A stretch of DNA of 64,000 bases from Phycisphaerales bacterium (GTDB lineage: Bacteria > Planctomycetota > Phycisphaerae > Tepidisphaerales > Tepidisphaeraceae): NCBI GenBank assembly GCA_020853095.1, contig JADYZN010000032.1:1-64000 (forward strand). The letters run 5' to 3'. Below are positions 45,271-53,777 of this stretch, piece by piece. The notes beneath the pieces were generated by a model that ran no database searches, was not told the DNA's origin, and worked only from the letters and a program-made list of their open reading frames with translations. Both the position numbers and the translations under genes were made by a program. Numbering within the stretch: the first letter of the stretch is position 1; every line of letters begins with the position of its first letter.

Positions 45271-45617
45271 TAGAGAAATTTAATAAATCGAATCCCCTCC
45301 TGGGCGAAGCCCAACTCCAGGCGGTGTCGGAGTTGTTTTCGGTTCTGTCCGAACCGAATCGGCTGAAGATTTTGCAGATATTGCACGATGGCTCGGCGAC
45401 GGTCGGGCAGATCATGCAAGCCACCGGCCTGAAGCAGGCGAATGCCTCAAAACAGTTGAGCCTGCTGCATCAGGCGGGGGTGTTGGATCGGCAGAAGGAT
45501 GGGATCACCACGCGATATTCGATCCGGCTGCCGCTGGTGTTGGAACTGTGCGATCTGGTTTGTGCCGGCCTGCAACGGGAGGCCAGGGCCAAAGCGCGGG
45601 AGCTGGGGGCCTCGTAA
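45264..45617 (+). CDS. ArsR-family transcriptional regulator
   Basis: This 117-residue winged-helix repressor reads ELFSVLSEPNRLKILQILHD and GQIMQATGLKQANASKQLSLLHQAGVL, then DGITTRYSIRLPLVLELCDL, the ArsR/BigR pattern. Cysteines in ELCDLVCAG near the C-terminus could sense thiols or persulfides like BigR/SqrR, which would fit the rhodanese next door, but this is inference. ATG 45264 lies within the palindrome CATATggcgATATG. It is divergent from the AhpD-like/rhodanese operon. Confidence 0.9.
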   Translation: MSIEKFNKSNPLLGEAQLQAVSELFSVLSEPNRLKILQILHDGSATVGQIMQATGLKQANASKQLSLLHQAGVLDRQKDGITTRYSIRLPLVLELCDLVCAGLQREARAKARELGAS

Positions 45618-45629
45618 GAGGGATTGCGT

Positions 45630-46127
45630 TCATGGGGAGGGACGATTGCGATGCCGGCCGATGCGAAGGTGGCTTCCCTGCCCGGGTTCATGCGTATCGG
45701 CCTGGAGTTGTGTTCCCGCAGCGGGTTGAACCGCGGTGACCTGCCGGTTGGCGAGATGGACGAATCCATAACTCAGGCCGGTGATGGCCAGCAACACCGC
45801 CACGCCAATCAAATTTCTTGCCAAGGCGTTGAGCCGCGGAGTGGCGCCCGACCCTCGACGAAACAGCCTTGCGACCGTGATGCAGGCCCATTGCCAGTGC
45901 AACGCCAGATGCGCCAACAGCACGACAAGGAAGAAGATCACCAGCCAGTAATGAATATCGCCCCAGTCGTGACGACCCTGATTCCATAAAAGGCGATGGC
46001 GACCGCTGCCCGCGGGCAAAACAAACCGCATCACCAAACCCGTGCCGAGCAGACCCAGCATCGCCATCGCCAATGCCACATCCAGCAGAAGGTTGAGCGT
46101 ATTGCGTTTGATCATCGCCGTACCCAT
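45630..46127 (-). CDS. DUF4405-like small membrane protein (cytochrome b561-like)
   Basis: This 165-residue protein has three to four helices: LLLDVALAMAMLGLLGTGLV, DIHYWLVIFFLVVLLAHLAL and LIGVAVLLAITGLSYGF, with paired histidines (HYW, HLALHW) suited to bind heme b. The family is usually annotated as DUF4405/cytochrome b561-like, with unknown partner. Start ATG 46127 has AAGGA 8 nt upstream. The C-terminal tail is long and Arg/Pro-rich. It is convergent with the ArsR gene, 12 nt apart. Confidence 0.75.
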   Translation of the reverse strand: MGTAMIKRNTLNLLLDVALAMAMLGLLGTGLVMRFVLPAGSGRHRLLWNQGRHDWGDIHYWLVIFFLVVLLAHLALHWQWACITVARLFRRGSGATPRLNALARNLIGVAVLLAITGLSYGFVHLANRQVTAVQPAAGTQLQADTHEPGQGSHLRIGRHRNRPSP

Positions 46128-46207
46128 GCCTTTCATCCTTACAACGCACGGACGGGCGAAATATTGTGTTTTTCAGTTATAAAATGTCAGTTTTGATTGA
46201 GTCTCAA

Positions 46208-47422
46208 TCATTTGACGGTGAGGGCGGACACTTCGGGCCGGTTGTCGTAGTAATCGGGGATTTGTTCGATCGACGGGATGGCCTGGAACGTATTGTTGTG
46301 GCTGGATTCGCGGGCGGCCAGGCACATGGCGACACTGCGCAGGCCATCCTTGAGGTTGGGATGGGCCGGGGCGTTGCCGCGGGTGACATCGATGAAATTT
46401 TGCAGCAGTTTGAAGTCGCCGCCGCCGTGTCCCTCTTTGGAGTTCAGCAGGTATTCCTCGGATTTATTGGTGAAGTGCTCGGTGAGGCGAACCTTGAAAG
46501 TAAACCAGTCGAATTCGACGCTGCCGGCATAGCCGGTGATGATGGCGCCGCGACGGCCGGCGGAACGGCGGGAGATGAAATTCTGGGTGTAGCTGACGTG
46601 CAGGTCGTTTTCATAGCGGATGATGGCCGACCCGGCGTCTTCGTTGTGGATGTCTTTGCTGTAGGCGCACCAGTGGTCGCCATATCCCATGCCGCCATCG
46701 TCGCCGCGTTTTTTGATGTTTTGAGGGCTTTCCATGCAGGTATCGGTGATGTCGCACTTGGAACACTTCAGATCGTGGGGCTTGTCGCCGCCGTAGATTT
46801 TTTGCGTGATCATGGCGGCGATCTGAGTGGGCCGGCTGTCCGCCAGGAGGGTCAGGTAATCGAAGTCGTGGGTGGCTTTTTGCAGCCACAATCCCCCATC
46901 CTGGTCGTAGTTGCGGTACCAGGTTCCGAAATAGACGCCGCCATAAGGGACGTTGTTGATCGCCTGAATCTGATTCACCGTGCCGATCCGGCCGGAGCGG
47001 ACCAGTTCGTGGACTTTTTGAAACAGTGGAGTCATCCGCAGGGGGAAGGAGATCGTTACGCGATCTTCGATCCCGCGAAAGGCGCGGGCGAGATCGGTCA
47101 ACTGGCGGTAACTGATCGCCACGGGTTTTTCAAGATAAATCGGCAAATTGACGGCCTTGACCTGCATGGCCAGCGGGGTGTGCAGGTGACAGCGCGTGCC
47201 GATCATGATGGCGTCGAACCGGCTCGAATCCTGGAGCATCTGATCGGCCGAGGCGTAAAATCGGGTGGATTCGGAGTTGATTTTGAGGGTTTTTAGCTTT
47301 GCCTTGACGCTTTCCTGATCCGGATCGGCGACGGCGGCGAGGCGGACTTCGGGGTTCATCTGCTGCAACAACTCAAACAGGTCGCCAACTCGCAAACCCA
47401 GGCCGATAACCGCAACACGCAT
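46208..47422 (-). CDS. Gfo/Idh/MocA-family oxidoreductase
   Basis: This 404-residue NAD(P)-dependent dehydrogenase shows MRVAVIGLGLRVGDLFELL at the Rossmann start, AIMIGTRCHLHTPLAMQ, the signature YLEKPVAISYRQL with the catalytic Lys, and GGLWLQKATHDFDYLTLL with His and Asp. A cluster of cysteines (CSKCDITDTCMES) sits in the second half, which is unusual for the family and may bind a metal. Substrate is probably a sugar or inositol derivative. It is divergent from the GntR regulator of the nag-like unit, sharing a 93-nt region. Confidence 0.9.
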   Translation of the reverse strand: MRVAVIGLGLRVGDLFELLQQMNPEVRLAAVADPDQESVKAKLKTLKINSESTRFYASADQMLQDSSRFDAIMIGTRCHLHTPLAMQVKAVNLPIYLEKPVAISYRQLTDLARAFRGIEDRVTISFPLRMTPLFQKVHELVRSGRIGTVNQIQAINNVPYGGVYFGTWYRNYDQDGGLWLQKATHDFDYLTLLADSRPTQIAAMITQKIYGGDKPHDLKCSKCDITDTCMESPQNIKKRGDDGGMGYGDHWCAYSKDIHNEDAGSAIIRYENDLHVSYTQNFISRRSAGRRGAIITGYAGSVEFDWFTFKVRLTEHFTNKSEEYLLNSKEGHGGGDFKLLQNFIDVTRGNAPAHPNLKDGLRSVAMCLAARESSHNNTFQAIPSIEQIPDYYDNRPEVSALTVK

Positions 47423-47493
47423 GATGAAGTCACTCCTTAACTATCGTTGGGCATTTTAATGTCGTGCCGGATCATTGCAATTTGGCGTCGATA

Positions 47494-47511
47494 TGTTATG
47501 TTGTCATAACA
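47494..47511. promoter_or_regulatory. Palindromic operator before the GntR gene
   Basis: TGTTATG (47494-47500) and CATAACA (47505-47511) form a perfect inverted repeat around TTGT, 4 nt before the ATG at 47516. The position over a candidate -10 (TATGTT, 16 nt after TTGCAA) fits autoregulation by the GntR protein, and it may also control the divergent Gfo/Idh gene. Confidence 0.6.
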
Positions 47512-47515
47512 AATA

Positions 47516-48277
47516 ATGGTCCGGACACAAACCACATATGGCCTCGTGGCGGATTCGCTGCGGCGGGAGATTCTGGCGGGTGTGTTTGCGCCCCGGCAGC
47601 AGATGCCCACCGAACAGCAGTTGTGCGAGCGGTTTGGGGCTTCGCGGATCACGATTCGTCATGCGTTGCAGATCCTTGAGGAAGAGCTTCTGGTTCTGCG
47701 ACGGCAGGGGAGCGGGACGTTTGTCAGTCCGACGCCTTCCCGCAAGATTCCGATCCTGGTGACGGATTATGCCGACAGCGTGGCCCGGCATGCGCCGGGG
47801 ATGAGCCGGGTGGTGGTTGAGATGAGGCAGATGGAAGCGCCGGAGGAAGTGGCCTGGCATTTGAGGGTGCTGGCGCAGGAGCGCATTCTGTACGCCCGTC
47901 GGGTGGACAGCATCGAAGGGGAGCCGGTGGCGATGGATGATGTCTTTCTGGTGGGACATCGGGCGGAGGGGCTGCGGGAGGCGGATTTTCTGCGGATGGA
48001 TTTCGTGGAGCGTTGGCTGGGGTCGCAAGGTTTGTCGGTGGAGTATGTCAGTCAGGAGATCGAGGCGGTGGATGCGCCGGCGGAGATCGCGGGTTTGCTT
48101 GAGATACAAACCGGCCGGGCGGTGTTGAAGGAGCAGGAAATCCTGTTTTTGCCCGGCAGCGTGCCGGCGGCGATGTTTGTGAGCCATTATCGCTCGGACC
48201 GCATCCGGTTGACCTCGACGGTGCGATGGATGACCCATGGAAAGGAAGATCAAGATGAGCAGAACGCTGATATATAA
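47516..48277 (+). CDS. GntR-family regulator with UTRA domain (HutC-type)
   Basis: This 253-residue regulator has an N-terminal winged helix (VADSLRREILAGVFAPRQQM, QLCERFGASRITIRHALQIL, RRQGSGTFV) and a C-terminal UTRA ligand-binding domain (ARRVDSIEGEPVAMDDVFLV, VLKEQEILFLPGSVPAAMFV). HutC/NagR-type proteins sense phosphorylated amino sugars, which fits the nagA and nagB-like genes that follow. No ribosome binding site is visible before ATG 47516. The end overlaps nagA by 23 nt. Confidence 0.92.
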   Translation: MVRTQTTYGLVADSLRREILAGVFAPRQQMPTEQQLCERFGASRITIRHALQILEEELLVLRRQGSGTFVSPTPSRKIPILVTDYADSVARHAPGMSRVVVEMRQMEAPEEVAWHLRVLAQERILYARRVDSIEGEPVAMDDVFLVGHRAEGLREADFLRMDFVERWLGSQGLSVEYVSQEIEAVDAPAEIAGLLEIQTGRAVLKEQEILFLPGSVPAAMFVSHYRSDRIRLTSTVRWMTHGKEDQDEQNADI

Positions 48278-49415
48278 CGTGGAGGTTGTGGAGCCGGGCA
48301 TTCGGGTGGGGCCGGGGTCGGTGTTGATTGATGGCCGGAAGATCGTGCGGTTGATCCGGGATGAGGATGCGCAGGTGGAGGCCGACGAGCGGATCGACGG
48401 CGGTGGGAGGGTGTTGTCGCCGGGGCTGATGGACGTTCACACGCACGGGATTCACCAGGCAATATATGAGAATCCCGGTGATTTTCAGGCGGCGGCGGAG
48501 GCGTGCGCGCGGCATGGGACAACCTGCGTGCTGCCGACGCTGTACAAGGTGATGAGCCGCAAGTCACTGGGGTTGCTGCGGGAATTGACGGCGGCGATGA
48601 AGGGTGTGACGGCGTGCAGTTATCCGGGTTATCACCTGGAGGGGCCGTTTTTGGCGCTGCCGGGAGCGGGAGCGGAGACGTTGCCGGGGGATGTGGGGCT
48701 GATGGCGGAGGTGTACGAGGCGTGCGAGGGCAGGGTGTCGGCGGTGTCGATCAGCCCGGATTCCAAAAACATCATCCCGGTGATCGAATGGCTGATGGAA
48801 CGGGATGTTGTGCCGTTCATCACGCATACGGCGGCGACTCCGGAGCAGACCCAGCAGGCGATAGACGCGGGAGCGCGGCATGCAACCCATTTTTATGACG
48901 TGTTTCCGGTGCCGCCGGTGCGGGAGCCGGGGGTCAGGCCGTGCGGGGCGGTGGAGACGATCCTGGCGGATCGGCGCTGCACGGTCGATTTCGTCTGCGA
49001 TGGGGTTCACGTGGAGCCGATCGCGATCAAGGCGGCGATCGCGGCCAAGGGGTATGAAGGGGTGCTGCTGACCACCGATTCAAACATCGGGGCGGGAATG
49101 CCGGAGGGCGTGTATGAGACGCCCTGGGGTTACAAGGTGCGCGTGCGCGATGGGGATGGGGCACGGCACGCGGAGCAGGGGTTTCTGGCGGGCAGCGCGT
49201 TGACGATGGATCGGGGGATGGCGAATTTGTTCAGGTGGCTGCAATTGCCGGCCGAGCAGGTCTGGGCGATGGGGACATCCAACGTGGCGAAGATGCTGGG
49301 GTTGAAGCACAAGGGGGTGATCCGCGCGGGGGCGGATGCGGACCTGGTGTTGTGGAACGAGAATTTCAACGTCGCCCGGACGTGGGTCGCGGGCAAATGC
49401 GTGTATCAGGCGTAG
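48255..49415 (+). CDS. N-acetylglucosamine-6-phosphate deacetylase-like amidohydrolase
   Basis: This 386-residue protein is of the NagA group, which removes acetate from GlcNAc-6-P. It has the metal motif GLMDVHTHGI, then YHLEGPFLALPGAGAE, FITHTAATPEQTQQAIDAGA with HATHFYDV, DFVCDGVHVEPIAIKAAI, LLTTDSNIGAG with the catalytic Asp, and a C-terminal GVIRAGADADLVLW. The start ATG 48255 has AAGGA 8 nt before it; GTG-like upstream codons overlap the regulator. Deviations from the standard HLEGPF(I)xxxxxGAH motif make the exact substrate uncertain. It is translationally near the regulator and followed by a NagB-like enzyme. Confidence 0.85.
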   Translation: MSRTLIYNVEVVEPGIRVGPGSVLIDGRKIVRLIRDEDAQVEADERIDGGGRVLSPGLMDVHTHGIHQAIYENPGDFQAAAEACARHGTTCVLPTLYKVMSRKSLGLLRELTAAMKGVTACSYPGYHLEGPFLALPGAGAETLPGDVGLMAEVYEACEGRVSAVSISPDSKNIIPVIEWLMERDVVPFITHTAATPEQTQQAIDAGARHATHFYDVFPVPPVREPGVRPCGAVETILADRRCTVDFVCDGVHVEPIAIKAAIAAKGYEGVLLTTDSNIGAGMPEGVYETPWGYKVRVRDGDGARHAEQGFLAGSALTMDRGMANLFRWLQLPAEQVWAMGTSNVAKMLGLKHKGVIRAGADADLVLWNENFNVARTWVAGKCVYQA

Positions 49416-49438
49416 TTTTTTTACGAAGGGATCGAATC

Positions 49439-50371
49439 ATGGCCAAGTTTGAGTATGCACCGTCGAAGTACGTTCCGTTTCGAGACAAGGCGGCGATCGC
49501 ACGCTGCCGGGCGATCAAGCGCGAAGACATCGAGAAACATCCGAACAAGGATTTCAAAATCCGCGTGGTGAAGGATGGGGACATCGAGCACATCCTCGTT
49601 TCGGACATGTTTTACCGGATCAAGACGGCCGCCGATGCGGGGCGGAAGGTGGTGCTGATCATGCCCAATCCGGTTCCGCTGTATCGGCAGGTGGCGCGGC
49701 TGATCAATCGTTTCGGCGTCAACTGCGAGAAGATGGTGCTGTTCGCGATGGATGAATACGCCAACGAGAAGAATGAGATCGCGCCGGACACCTGGGAGTT
49801 CGGCTTCGGATACGCGATGAAGAAATACATGGTCAGCGAGATTGAGCCGGCGCTGCGGCCCAAGGAGAAGAACGTCCACGTTTTCACCAACAAGAACATC
49901 AAGGATTACGGCAAGATGATCACCGACGAAGGGGGCGCGGATGCCTGTTACAGCGGTCCGGGTTGGACGGGCCACCTGGCGTTCATCGAACCGGATGCGC
50001 CGGAGTTTGATGGAACGTTGAAGGAATGGATGAAGATGGGGCCGCGCATCTGCACGCTCAGCCCGTTCACGCTGGCGCAAAATTCATTGCACGGCAGTTT
50101 CGGCATGAGCGGCGATCTGTCGGCCGTCCCGCCCAAGGCGGCGACGATCGGGCCGGCGCAGGTGATCGAGTCGAAGTATCGCATGGACATGAACGCCCTG
50201 AGCGTCCACGGCACGGCGACCAGTTGGCAGCGGCTGATCACCCGGCTGTGCGCCCACGGCCCGGTGACGCCCAAGCTGCCGACCTCGATCCACCAGAAGC
50301 TCAAGAGCGATTTTTACATCGCCGAAAGCGCGGCGGCGAACATCGAGCCGAACTGGGACAAGGGGTATTGA
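49439..50371 (+). CDS. Glucosamine-6-phosphate deaminase-like (NagB/6-phosphogluconolactonase family) protein
   Basis: This 310-residue protein is a sugar isomerase/deaminase fold. The loop LIMPNPVPLYRQVARLINRF is the phosphate-binding region, FAMDEYANE is the LDEY-like motif, and SGPGWTGHLAFIEPD is the GIGxDGHIAF motif with the acidic residue replaced by Trp. The catalytic His remains. It is longer than NagB (about 260) through extended ends. It follows nagA by 23 nt with GAAGGG before ATG 49439. In context it would convert the glucosamine-phosphate product, but catalysis is not proven. Confidence 0.8.
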   Translation: MAKFEYAPSKYVPFRDKAAIARCRAIKREDIEKHPNKDFKIRVVKDGDIEHILVSDMFYRIKTAADAGRKVVLIMPNPVPLYRQVARLINRFGVNCEKMVLFAMDEYANEKNEIAPDTWEFGFGYAMKKYMVSEIEPALRPKEKNVHVFTNKNIKDYGKMITDEGGADACYSGPGWTGHLAFIEPDAPEFDGTLKEWMKMGPRICTLSPFTLAQNSLHGSFGMSGDLSAVPPKAATIGPAQVIESKYRMDMNALSVHGTATSWQRLITRLCAHGPVTPKLPTSIHQKLKSDFYIAESAAANIEPNWDKGY

Positions 50372-50393
50372 TCAAGTTGCCGCTTGATGCGGG

Positions 50394-50450
50394 TTGCCGG
50401 TTGCCGGTCAGAGAGGCTTTTGCCTGTCTCCGGCAACCGGCAATTTTTTT
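50394..50450. terminator. Strong terminator between nagB-like and glycosyltransferase genes
   Basis: TTGCCGGTTGCCGG (50394-50407) pairs perfectly with CCGGCAACCGGCAA (50430-50443), with an inner AGAGAGGC/GCCTGTCT stem, and seven T residues follow. It overlaps the stop codon of the convergent gene. Confidence 0.9.
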
Positions 50451-52824
50451 AACAAAATGCATCTTCCTCGGAAAACAGGTTTGTTTCGCTGATGAGGAAG
50501 GAGAGATTGCGGCCGGCGGCGTCGATGACGCTGCTGGAGAATCGCAGATCCAGCGAACGGGTGCGCGCGTCGGGGGGTTCAAATTGGATGAATTGCATCT
50601 GTCCGGCGGCGAGATTGAATGTGGCGAGGGTGTCGCCGGCGGACTGGATCAAGAGCTGGAGATCGACCGGCACGGTTCCGCTGAGACGAAGCGGCTGGCC
50701 GATGGCATGGTCGCGGAGCTGGATTTTGACGTGAGGGTTCATCCAGTTGTCGGTGTAGACGCCGCGGACACGCTTGTGGCGGTCGGCCAATGCGCCCAGC
50801 GGGCCGATCTTGCGGGCGATGACATGAAAGGCGGGGCGATTCCACAACCATCGGCGGGTGTGGCCCATGGCGCGCAGGGGGGAGGGCCAGTCGCGGTGGT
50901 GGATGCGATGGTGAACCAGGGCGACGTTCTGATACAGCCCGGGCATCCAGCCGAGTTTTCGGGTCCAGCCGGGGCGTTCTTTGAAACGGTGGTGCCAGAG
51001 TCCGACGAAGTAGCTCAGCCGTACACTGCCGCCGTGTTTTTTGCAGATTTGGAAGATTTCATCGTAGATCTGCGGCCGGGCGGAGAGGGTTTTGGTCTGG
51101 GCGTATAGGCGTGAGCTGGCCAGGGTGTCGTGGGTGTGATGAATGGCGCCGCCGGCGCGGTCGATGCGCAGCCAGTATTCGTAATCCATGGCGTAGTGCA
51201 GGGACGGGTCAAACGGCCCGACCAGGTCGGCGATGCGTTTTTGCCAGAACGTGGCCGGCTGGCAGATGATGCACTCGTTCATCAGGCGATCAAAGGAATA
51301 GTCGGTGGTGCGATAGGGACCGATGAGGCGGTCATCCTCGTCGATGTAATTGGCCCGTCCATAAAGCAGGTCGCACTGGGGGTAGCGTTGAAAATGATCG
51401 ATGGCCTTTTGCACCGCGTTGGGTTCCAGCACGTCATCGGAGTTCAAGTAGGCCTGGATGGAACCGGTGGCGCGTGCGAGGCCTTTGTTGATGGCGTCGG
51501 TCTGGCCTTTGTCTTTTTCGCTGACCCATTGGAACCGCCGGCCGTAGGATTGAAGGATCTGGACGGATTGGTCGGTGGAGCCGCCGTCCATGACGAGGTA
51601 TTCGATGTGGGGATAGGATTGGGTGAGGACGCTTTCGATGGTGCGTTGGAGGAACCGGCCCTGATTGTAGGAGGGGGTGACGATGGAGACCCGCGGCGGG
51701 GATTGGACGTGGATGGCGCCCTGGGCATGGGCTGCGACAATGCGTTGACAGGCGGCGTATAGATTGTCGGCCGATTCCTGCCAGGTGTAGAGGCCAAGAC
51801 GCTTTTTGCCTTTTTGAATCATGCATTGTCGCAGATTCGGGTCGGAGTGGATTTTTCCCATCAGGGCGGCCATGGCCGGCACGTCGGTGGGGTCACAGGA
51901 GAGGACGGCGTCGCCGCCGACTTCGGGGAGGCTGGTGGTGTTGGAGCAGAGGACGGCGGCGCCGGCGTCGAAGGCTTCCAGAAGCGGAATGCCGAACCCT
52001 TCGTATTGACTGAAGAAACAGAGGGCGGTGGTTTTTTGAAAGAGCATCCGCACCAGTTGAGGCCGGACGAACCCCAGATGCCGCACCGGCAGGTTTGGAA
52101 ATTCCCGTTGAAGTTCCTCCCAGCCCTTGGGATGGCCGCTGAGAAGGAGGCTCATTTTGGAATCGGGGTGTTGTTGGAGGAACAGGGCGAACGCCTGCAG
52201 GGTTCGGCGGTGATTTTTGTGAGGCCAGAGGTTGGCGGGGAAGAAGAAAAAAGGGTCGGCGGGGATTAGTTGCCGCTCGGCCGGCGACAATTCATCATCG
52301 TTGACGGGGCGATGTTCCACCGTCAGGGCGGGGGCGACGATGCAGACGTCTTTGCACAACGTCCAGGGGTGATCGACGATGGTTTTGAGGGCGTATTGCG
52401 ACAACGTGGTGATGGAGCCGGCCTGGGTGAGGATGTGGTTGTAAGCCATCCGGCGGGCGCGCAGGATGTCGGGGGTGAAAAACTCCGGGTGCAGTTCGTG
52501 CTGGATGTCGGGGACCATGAAGGCCTGCCGGCTGAGGGGCAAATCAGGCCCTTCGATCATCGGAAAGCTGCGGTAGAGTGCGTCGATGGGGTGGTCGCGC
52601 AGCACCTGGTCCATCGCCGGGAAAAAATTGGGGATGGGCAGCGTCCAGTAGCGGACGTTGGGGCCTTGATAGTCCAGCAAGCCCCGGCTGAAGATGGTGC
52701 AGAAGACGAGAAATTCATCGTCCGGACGGGAAGCGAGGAGCCGCTCCAGCGTGCCCTTGAGGACCATGGAGATGCCGCCCGATGCCCCCGGTCGCACGGG
52801 GCGAAGTTCAATGCCGATCTTCAT
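50449..52824 (-). CDS. Two-domain glycosyltransferase (GT4-GT2 fusion)
   Basis: This 791-residue protein begins with a GT4-type retaining domain (MKIGIELRPVRPGASGGISM, the linker FFFPANLWPHKNH, and the donor motif FFSQYEGFGIPLLEAFDAGA with the EX7E acid pair). Around residue 375 a second, GT2-type domain starts: RVSIVTPSYNQGRFLQRTIE, VMDGGSTDQSVQIL, and YLNSDDVLEP with the DxD-like metal site. A C-terminal stretch of about 100 residues (VKIQLRDHAIGQPLRLSGTV) looks strand-rich and has no known match to me. Fusion of both types suggests polymer assembly of two sugars. Start ATG 52824 is used. Confidence 0.88.
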   Translation of the reverse strand: MKIGIELRPVRPGASGGISMVLKGTLERLLASRPDDEFLVFCTIFSRGLLDYQGPNVRYWTLPIPNFFPAMDQVLRDHPIDALYRSFPMIEGPDLPLSRQAFMVPDIQHELHPEFFTPDILRARRMAYNHILTQAGSITTLSQYALKTIVDHPWTLCKDVCIVAPALTVEHRPVNDDELSPAERQLIPADPFFFFPANLWPHKNHRRTLQAFALFLQQHPDSKMSLLLSGHPKGWEELQREFPNLPVRHLGFVRPQLVRMLFQKTTALCFFSQYEGFGIPLLEAFDAGAAVLCSNTTSLPEVGGDAVLSCDPTDVPAMAALMGKIHSDPNLRQCMIQKGKKRLGLYTWQESADNLYAACQRIVAAHAQGAIHVQSPPRVSIVTPSYNQGRFLQRTIESVLTQSYPHIEYLVMDGGSTDQSVQILQSYGRRFQWVSEKDKGQTDAINKGLARATGSIQAYLNSDDVLEPNAVQKAIDHFQRYPQCDLLYGRANYIDEDDRLIGPYRTTDYSFDRLMNECIICQPATFWQKRIADLVGPFDPSLHYAMDYEYWLRIDRAGGAIHHTHDTLASSRLYAQTKTLSARPQIYDEIFQICKKHGGSVRLSYFVGLWHHRFKERPGWTRKLGWMPGLYQNVALVHHRIHHRDWPSPLRAMGHTRRWLWNRPAFHVIARKIGPLGALADRHKRVRGVYTDNWMNPHVKIQLRDHAIGQPLRLSGTVPVDLQLLIQSAGDTLATFNLAAGQMQFIQFEPPDARTRSLDLRFSSSVIDAAGRNLSFLISETNLFSEEDAFC

Positions 52825-52839
52825 ACCCAACATCCAACA

Positions 52840-53754
52840 TCATTCATTGCGTAAAGGAAATCCATCGTTGCCGGCGCCGAATTGGCCCATCAGGGCCGCC
52901 GTCGCCGCCCAGAACCGTTCGATGTCCGCGCGATAGGCCGGGGGATACAAGTCCGGTCGGTCGCGCGTCAGCCGGTGCAACGTGTCGAGAAAATAACAAA
53001 GTACGCCCGGGGTGATCGGCGCGCCGGCGTGTTTTTCGGAGATCCGGCGGAGTTCTTCGATGCGGGTGAACGATCCGGTGGAGGTCTTGGTGTCGGCGTA
53101 TTCGCGCGTGGCGGAGAGTTTGGCATCGACCGGCACCGGCGCGGCCAGCGCCGACAATCTCATCCACAGATCGCCATCCATGCCCCAATGCAGCGAACCA
53201 TCGAGCAGGCCGGATTTTTGCAGGAGTTTGCGGTCCATGAAGGTCGATGGCTGGAGGATGTAATTCAACCCCAGCAGCAGCGCGGGTCGATTGAAGCGGA
53301 CGTGGCCGCCGGGGAAGAACCCGGCGATCGGCTTGCCCTGGCGGTCGACGCGCAGGCCATCGCCGAAATAGAACGATCCGCCCGGATATTTTCGGTACGC
53401 CTGTGCGATGGTTCGCAGCGCGTCGGGGAGATAAAAATCATCCGCGTTCAACCAGGCGACGAGGTCGCCGGTGGCGCGGGAGATTCCCTTGTTGATCGCA
53501 TCGCTCTGGCCACCATCTTTTTCGCTGATGGCAAAGGCCAGTCGCGGGCGATGGCGTTCGATGATCCGGGGGCTTTGGTCGGTGGATCCGCCGTCGAGAA
53601 TGAGATATTCGAGGTTCGGATAATTCTGCGAGAGAACCGAGTCGATGCACTGTTCGAGAAATTCGCCCTGGTTGAACGAGGGGGTGATGACGCTCAGTTT
53701 CGGCCAGTCGGCCGGAGAAGAATCATCGGAGTGTGCGGGGGTGGAGTGCGACAT
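52840..53754 (-). CDS. GT2-family glycosyltransferase
   Basis: This 304-residue inverting transferase has KLSVITPSFNQGEFLEQCID, YLILDGGSTDQSPRIIERH, SDAINKGISRATGDLVAWLN with ADDFYLPDAL as the metal-binding region. It is closely similar in style to the GT2 half of the neighbouring fusion, which suggests a duplication. No membrane helix is present, so it acts on nucleotide-sugars in the cytoplasm. It lies 15 nt upstream of the fusion gene. Confidence 0.92.
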   Translation of the reverse strand: MSHSTPAHSDDSSPADWPKLSVITPSFNQGEFLEQCIDSVLSQNYPNLEYLILDGGSTDQSPRIIERHRPRLAFAISEKDGGQSDAINKGISRATGDLVAWLNADDFYLPDALRTIAQAYRKYPGGSFYFGDGLRVDRQGKPIAGFFPGGHVRFNRPALLLGLNYILQPSTFMDRKLLQKSGLLDGSLHWGMDGDLWMRLSALAAPVPVDAKLSATREYADTKTSTGSFTRIEELRRISEKHAGAPITPGVLCYFLDTLHRLTRDRPDLYPPAYRADIERFWAATAALMGQFGAGNDGFPLRNE

Positions 53755-53777
53755 AATCGAAAATCAAAAAATAAGAT

